From the NCBI GenBank assembly GCA_944358275.1, contig CALVQZ010000089.1, positions 1 through 17,320 on the forward strand: a stretch of 17,320 nucleotides of DNA. The letters are read 5' to 3'. This document shows positions 14,283-17,320 of the stretch, piece after piece. Under the pieces are notes generated by a model. It was not told the origin of the DNA and made no database searches. It saw nothing but the letters and a program-made list of their open reading frames with translations. Position 1 is the stretch's first letter, and the number at the start of each line of letters is the position of its first letter. The stretch comes from an uncultured Bacilli bacterium. GTDB taxonomy: Bacteria > Bacillota_I > Bacilli_A > RF39 > UBA660. The translations under genes and the position numbers were made by a program.

Positions 14283-15479
14283 CTAAAATTTAACTCTTAT
14301 AATATCATTTTTATATACTTCTTTTAAAGAAGGTATTTTTACTATTTGTTTTGGATGACGCGCCACTTCTATATAGGCATTGTTTTCATCTTTAATATAT
14401 TCTACTTTTAAATTAAAGTCTTCTATATTAGGCCCAAAAATAGTTATTTCATCTCCTATTTTAAAATAGTTTCTTTGTTCTAAGATTATTTCTTTATTAA
14501 CCTTATCATAATCAATTACAACACCTAAAAAATCTTTATTAGATTCTTCAGTTCTACCACTATAATATTGCTCATTTACACCAGGTTTAGTTAAATAAAA
14601 TTGTGGTACACTTTCTCTATTCGCACATCTAAATATCTCATAATTATATTTTTCAATGTTATCAATTTTTCCTTTTTTATAATATTCATCTATAACTTGT
14701 CTATAAACATGAAGTACAGTTGCTATATAGTATATTGATCTCATTCTTCCTTCTATTTTTAAAGATGTAATTCCCATATCTATAAGTTCTCCAATATATG
14801 GTATTAAAGTTAAATCTTTTACTGTAATAGCAAAATCTTCATCTTCAGATATTTTATTTTTATACGAATCATATAAATCAAAATTCCACCTACATATTTG
14901 ACTACATCCACCTCTATTTGAATCTCTATTAGTTAAATAATTAGATAAAACACATCTACCACTATAACTAACACACATAGCACCTTGTATAAATACTTCT
15001 ATATCGATATTAGAATTTTTTAATATAGAAATCATATCTTCTTTACTTGTTTCTCTTCCTAAAACAACTCTTTTAGCACCTTCTTCACTCCAAAACTTAC
15101 ATGTTTCATAATTTAATGTGCTCTGTTGTGTACTTATATGTATTTCTAAATTTGGTACAACTTTTTTTATTAAAGAAATTATAGAAGGATCAGATACGAT
15201 TACAGCATCCACATTAGCAGAATATAAACTTTTTAAATACTCTTCTAAACCTTCAAAATCTTCATCGTGAAAGACTATATTTACAGTTACATATACTTTT
15301 TTATTAAGATTATGAGCATACTCACAAGCTTCTTTTATTTCATCTAAAGACAAGTTTTGAGCATTAGCTCTTAAACTATAATCTCTACCACCAAAATAAA
15401 CCGCATCAGCACCATACATAAATGCCCATTTTACTTTTTCAAGACTCCCTGCTGGAGATAAAAGTTCAATTTTCTTCAT
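14283..15479 (-). CDS. trhP2: Peptidase U32-family tRNA 5-hydroxyuridine synthesis protein TrhP2 (YrrO type)
   Basis: A 398-residue protein. U32 'peptidase' proteins of this subgroup (B. subtilis YrrO, E. coli YegQ/TrhP) are needed for 5-hydroxylation of U34 in tRNA. The family start is ELLSPAGSLEKVKWAFMYGADAVYFGG (5-31; first half LLSPAG). STQQSTLNYETCKFW (116-130) and the cysteine cluster FIQGAMC...GRC...GGC...C (C169, C176, C192, C196) follow, as expected for an Fe-S-binding U32 protein. The C-terminal 100 residues form a small beta domain. The ATG overlaps the trhP1 stop by one base (TAATG), with AAGGTGA upstream. The two-gene layout matches yrrN-yrrO. Collagenase-type protease annotation of the family is probably misleading here. 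Confidence 0.88.
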   Translation of the reverse strand: MKKIELLSPAGSLEKVKWAFMYGADAVYFGGRDYSLRANAQNLSLDEIKEACEYAHNLNKKVYVTVNIVFHDEDFEGLEEYLKSLYSANVDAVIVSDPSIISLIKKVVPNLEIHISTQQSTLNYETCKFWSEEGAKRVVLGRETSKEDMISILKNSNIDIEVFIQGAMCVSYSGRCVLSNYLTNRDSNRGGCSQICRWNFDLYDSYKNKISEDEDFAITVKDLTLIPYIGELIDMGITSLKIEGRMRSIYYIATVLHVYRQVIDEYYKKGKIDNIEKYNYEIFRCANRESVPQFYLTKPGVNEQYYSGRTEESNKDFLGVVIDYDKVNKEIILEQRNYFKIGDEITIFGPNIEDFNLKVEYIKDENNAYIEVARHPKQIVKIPSLKEVYKNDIIRVKF

Positions 15480-16309
15480 TACTTCACCTTAAATATACTT
15501 TCTTTAAATAAAAATCCTGTAAATACATCTTTCTTATTAAATACTTTACCATTTATCGCTTCGATATACTCGTCTAATACATTATTAAACACTTCTTTTT
15601 CATGCATTAAACTATTTAATATAATATAATCAATATCATTTTCTAATAAATTACTCACTACATTTATACCATTTAAAACATCTTCAGTAATAAAAGTATT
15701 AGAATACTCTTCATATACTGGATAATACTTATTTCTTTCTTTTTCATACATATAAAATACTTTACTATTACTACTTTTACCTGTATGCTTTAGATAATTT
15801 GTAATAAGAGTTCTAGAAGATTCAAACATGGGAATATGTCCATATAGATATACATAAATATCCATACTAGTATTTTTCTTTATGTTAATAAAATCACTAA
15901 CCATTAACTCAGTACTTAATAAAGCACCAATACATCCTTTATCTTTCCAATAATTACAAGAATGAGAATTCGTAGGAAGATGCATAGATGACCAAATTAA
16001 ATTCAAATTTAAATTTAAATCCTTATTTATTTTATATATACTTATATCTTCAAAAAAAATACCCTTTATATTTAATTTAGATAACTCTATCAATATATTT
16101 TTTATATCTTCAAGTTCACTATTATATATTAGTTTATTTAAAGATACATAAATATCTTTACTAATATTTATACTCTTTAATTCATCTATACTTAGTTTTA
16201 AATTTTGAAATATAGAATAATTATTTATACCAATAATAAAACCACCTATTTCTTTATTATCGAGTTCATATAAATGCTTTAAATCTATTGGTTGAACTAA
16301 TATTTTCAA
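15479..16309 (-). CDS. trhP1: U32-family partner protein TrhP1 (YrrN type)
   Basis: A 277-residue shorter U32-like protein, comparable with B. subtilis YrrN, acting with TrhP2 in tRNA U34 5-hydroxylation. It keeps the TIM-barrel-type pattern (EIGGFIIGINNYSIF, NLIWSSMHLPTNSHSCNYW, VYLYGHIPMFESSRTLITNY) but lacks the four-cysteine cluster of TrhP2 and the C-terminal beta domain. The start is unusual: no ATG fits. TTG at 16309 is chosen because AAGGAAGTGG lies a few bases upstream. A TTG at 16369 is possible but has no ribosome site and would include the promoter region. First gene of the operon with trhP2 and the repeat protein. Confidence 0.8.
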   Translation of the reverse strand: MKILVQPIDLKHLYELDNKEIGGFIIGINNYSIFQNLKLSIDELKSINISKDIYVSLNKLIYNSELEDIKNILIELSKLNIKGIFFEDISIYKINKDLNLNLNLIWSSMHLPTNSHSCNYWKDKGCIGALLSTELMVSDFINIKKNTSMDIYVYLYGHIPMFESSRTLITNYLKHTGKSSNSKVFYMYEKERNKYYPVYEEYSNTFITEDVLNGINVVSNLLENDIDYIILNSLMHEKEVFNNVLDEYIEAINGKVFNKKDVFTGFLFKESIFKVK

Positions 16310-16349
16310 ATATACCACTTCCTTAAGTTTAGTAAAACTATCTAATCGT

Positions 16350-16378
16350 ATTTTAGCATTTAATAACAATAAATTAAA
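16350..16378 (-). promoter_or_regulatory. Promoter of the trhP1-trhP2 operon
   Basis: Extended -10 TGCTAAAAT (TAAAAT at 16355-16350) with a weak -35 (TTTAAT) 17 nt upstream. The predicted start near 16343 gives a leader of about 34 nt before the TTG codon and supports the downstream start. Confidence 0.5.
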
Positions 16379-16418
16379 GATAATATTTAATAAATTTATA
16401 AAAAATAAAAAATAAGTA

Positions 16419-16460
16419 TAAAAAAAGAATTACACTTTTTATAAATTTTGCAATTCTTTT
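16419..16460 (-). terminator. Rho-independent terminator of the BspA-like gene
   Basis: AAAAGAATTGCA pairs with TGTAATTCTTTT (12 bp, one G-T pair) across a 14-nt loop, followed by further Ts. It begins 7 nt after the stop codon on the minus strand. Confidence 0.75.
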
Positions 16461-16467
16461 ATTATGA

Positions 16468-17320
16468 TTATGCTGTTTTAACTTCTGCTACACCTGATTT
16501 TATACCATCTATGAATGTTCTTGCAGCTTCATCTTTTACGTAGACTTTAGTAAAATTTGAAGTAGATGATAACATATATTCATAATTTGTTACATTAGTA
16601 AAATTTGCATTACTTAAATCTATTGTTGTAAGTTTGTTGCAAGAAGAAAACATATAACTCATATCTATTACATTGCTTGTATCAAAATTGCTTAAATCTA
16701 AACTTGTTAGACTGCTACAATTATAAAACATAGAACCCATATATATTACGTTACTTGTATCAAAGTTACTTAAGTCTAGCCTTGTAAGACTGCTACAACC
16801 TCTAAACATTTCAGTCATACTTGTTACATTACTTGTATTAAGCATACTTACATCTAAGATTGTTAATTCTTTATATCTTCTAAATATAGATCTAGCATCA
16901 CTTCCTGCCAATAACTCATCTTCACTATATACATATACTTTACCATTTCCTTCGTAGTATGCTACTACTGAGTTATCCCTTTTTCTGATAAATCTACTTT
17001 TGTTTCTAGTGCTGTTAGGGTATCTTTTGTATATCCTTCTGGTAATATTCCTTCTTCTAATATTTCTATACTTGTTATTGTCGTATCTTCTGTATTATAT
17101 GTTGCACTTGTATTTACTAATTGTTTTATTCTTTGATTGAATGTTGATCCACTTGCTAATGTTGCTATTGGACATGCTCCTTCTACTACTCTTGCACTAA
17201 ACTTTGTTGCTTTACATACATTTAGTCCTTCGTATTTTCCTTGTCCTTCTATTTTTACTGTTGCTATTCCTTCTTTATCAAATGTTATATCACATCTTTT
17301 ATAATCTTCACTTGATAAAT
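16468..17320 (-). CDS. BspA-family leucine-rich-repeat surface protein, 5' end outside the window, frameshifted
   Basis: The 3' part of a DUF285/BspA-type gene. The upstream piece reads continuously from the right edge (LSSEDYKRCDITFDKEGIAT... to ...LPEGYTKDTLTALETKVDLSEK). It then breaks at A5G3 (16977-16984), where reading continues in another frame as DNSVVAYYEGNGKVYVYSED, followed by four repeats of 26 residues (LTxLDLSNFDTSNVxxMxxMFxxC). The ending VYVKDEAARTFIDGI is common in such proteins. One base appears to be missing at the homopolymer. Without correction the frame ends at TAG about three codons later and the repeat part has no good start. BspA-like proteins are surface adhesins. 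The N-terminal part, with GQGKYEGLNVCKA, might belong to a prepilin-type exported protein, which the window cannot show. A strong terminator follows. Confidence 0.75.
16555..16866 (-). repeat. Four BspA/DUF285 leucine-rich repeats
   Basis: Four tandem units of 26 codons (78 nt) with L-T-x-L-D-L-S-N-x-x-T-S-N-V-x-x-M-x-x-M-F. The two central units are nearly identical in protein (LDLSNFDTSNV) and close in DNA, a setting for copy-number change. The last unit is degenerate. Confidence 0.8.

Noticed and set aside
16977..16984. Programmed -1 ribosomal frameshift in the BspA-like gene
   Set aside because: A -1 slip would join the frames, but A AAA GGG does not fit the X XXY YYZ slippery pattern well and no obvious downstream stimulatory hairpin was seen. 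Mutation, homopolymer length variation or sequencing error is simpler.
1..17320. CRISPR array, tRNA, rRNA, or a recognisable prophage or defence island
   Set aside because: No regularly spaced repeat with unique spacers, no cloverleaf or rRNA-like sequence, and no phage structural, integrase or restriction genes were seen. HerA alone does not make a defence system.

Overview
The window comes from a very AT-rich, low-GC Gram-positive bacterium. Gene content and style (compact minus-strand operons, AAGGAG-type ribosome sites, TTGACA/TATAAT promoters often with an extended -10, a BspA-like surface protein, a lone prepilin, QueH, NrtR) suggest a gut Bacilli/Mollicutes-type lineage such as the RF39-like groups. 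That placement is inference. Trp is encoded by TGG, and at least two genes end in TGA, one inside an ATGA overlap with the next gene, so the standard bacterial code applies. Every confident gene lies on the minus strand; only a transposase tail at the left edge lies on plus.

Layout, left to right: (1) 3-218, C-terminal tail of an IS1595-like transposase. (2) 249-941, a diguanylate cyclase. (3) 1116-2755, an NrtR-type Nudix regulator and NAD kinase, overlapping by one base. (4) 2837-3388, a GNAT acetyltransferase with its own promoter and terminator. (5) 3579-8325, the operon pncA-pncB-nadE-nadD. (6) 8440-11130, a prepilin, a HerA-like ATPase and a HIT-fold protein without its catalytic histidines. 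(7) 11210-11332, a remnant of a DUF2207 membrane-protein gene. (8) 11389-11940, queH. (9) 12000-13219, two uncharacterised proteins, each with its own promoter. (10) 13276-16309, trhP1-trhP2 and a beta-helix repeat protein. (11) 16468 to the right edge, the 3' part of a BspA-type leucine-rich-repeat gene with a frameshift.

The core of the window is a complete deamidating NAD(P) salvage route: nicotinamide to nicotinate (PncA), to NaMN (PncB), to NaAD (NadD), to NAD (NadE), to NADP (NadK). It sits in two transcription units. Both promoters carry a related 21-bp imperfect palindrome over the -10/start region, with right half-site WTGTTAATAA. The Nudix protein in the smaller unit has lost catalytic glutamates and has an NrtR-like winged-helix C-terminus. 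The simplest reading is that this NrtR represses itself, nadK and the salvage operon.

Two tRNA wobble-modification functions are present: QueH (queuosine) and the U32 pair TrhP1/TrhP2 (5-hydroxyuridine). The least explained parts are the prepilin/HerA/HIT-like cluster, the alternating A-B-A-B-A repeat protein behind trhP2, and the two orphan proteins at 12000-13219.
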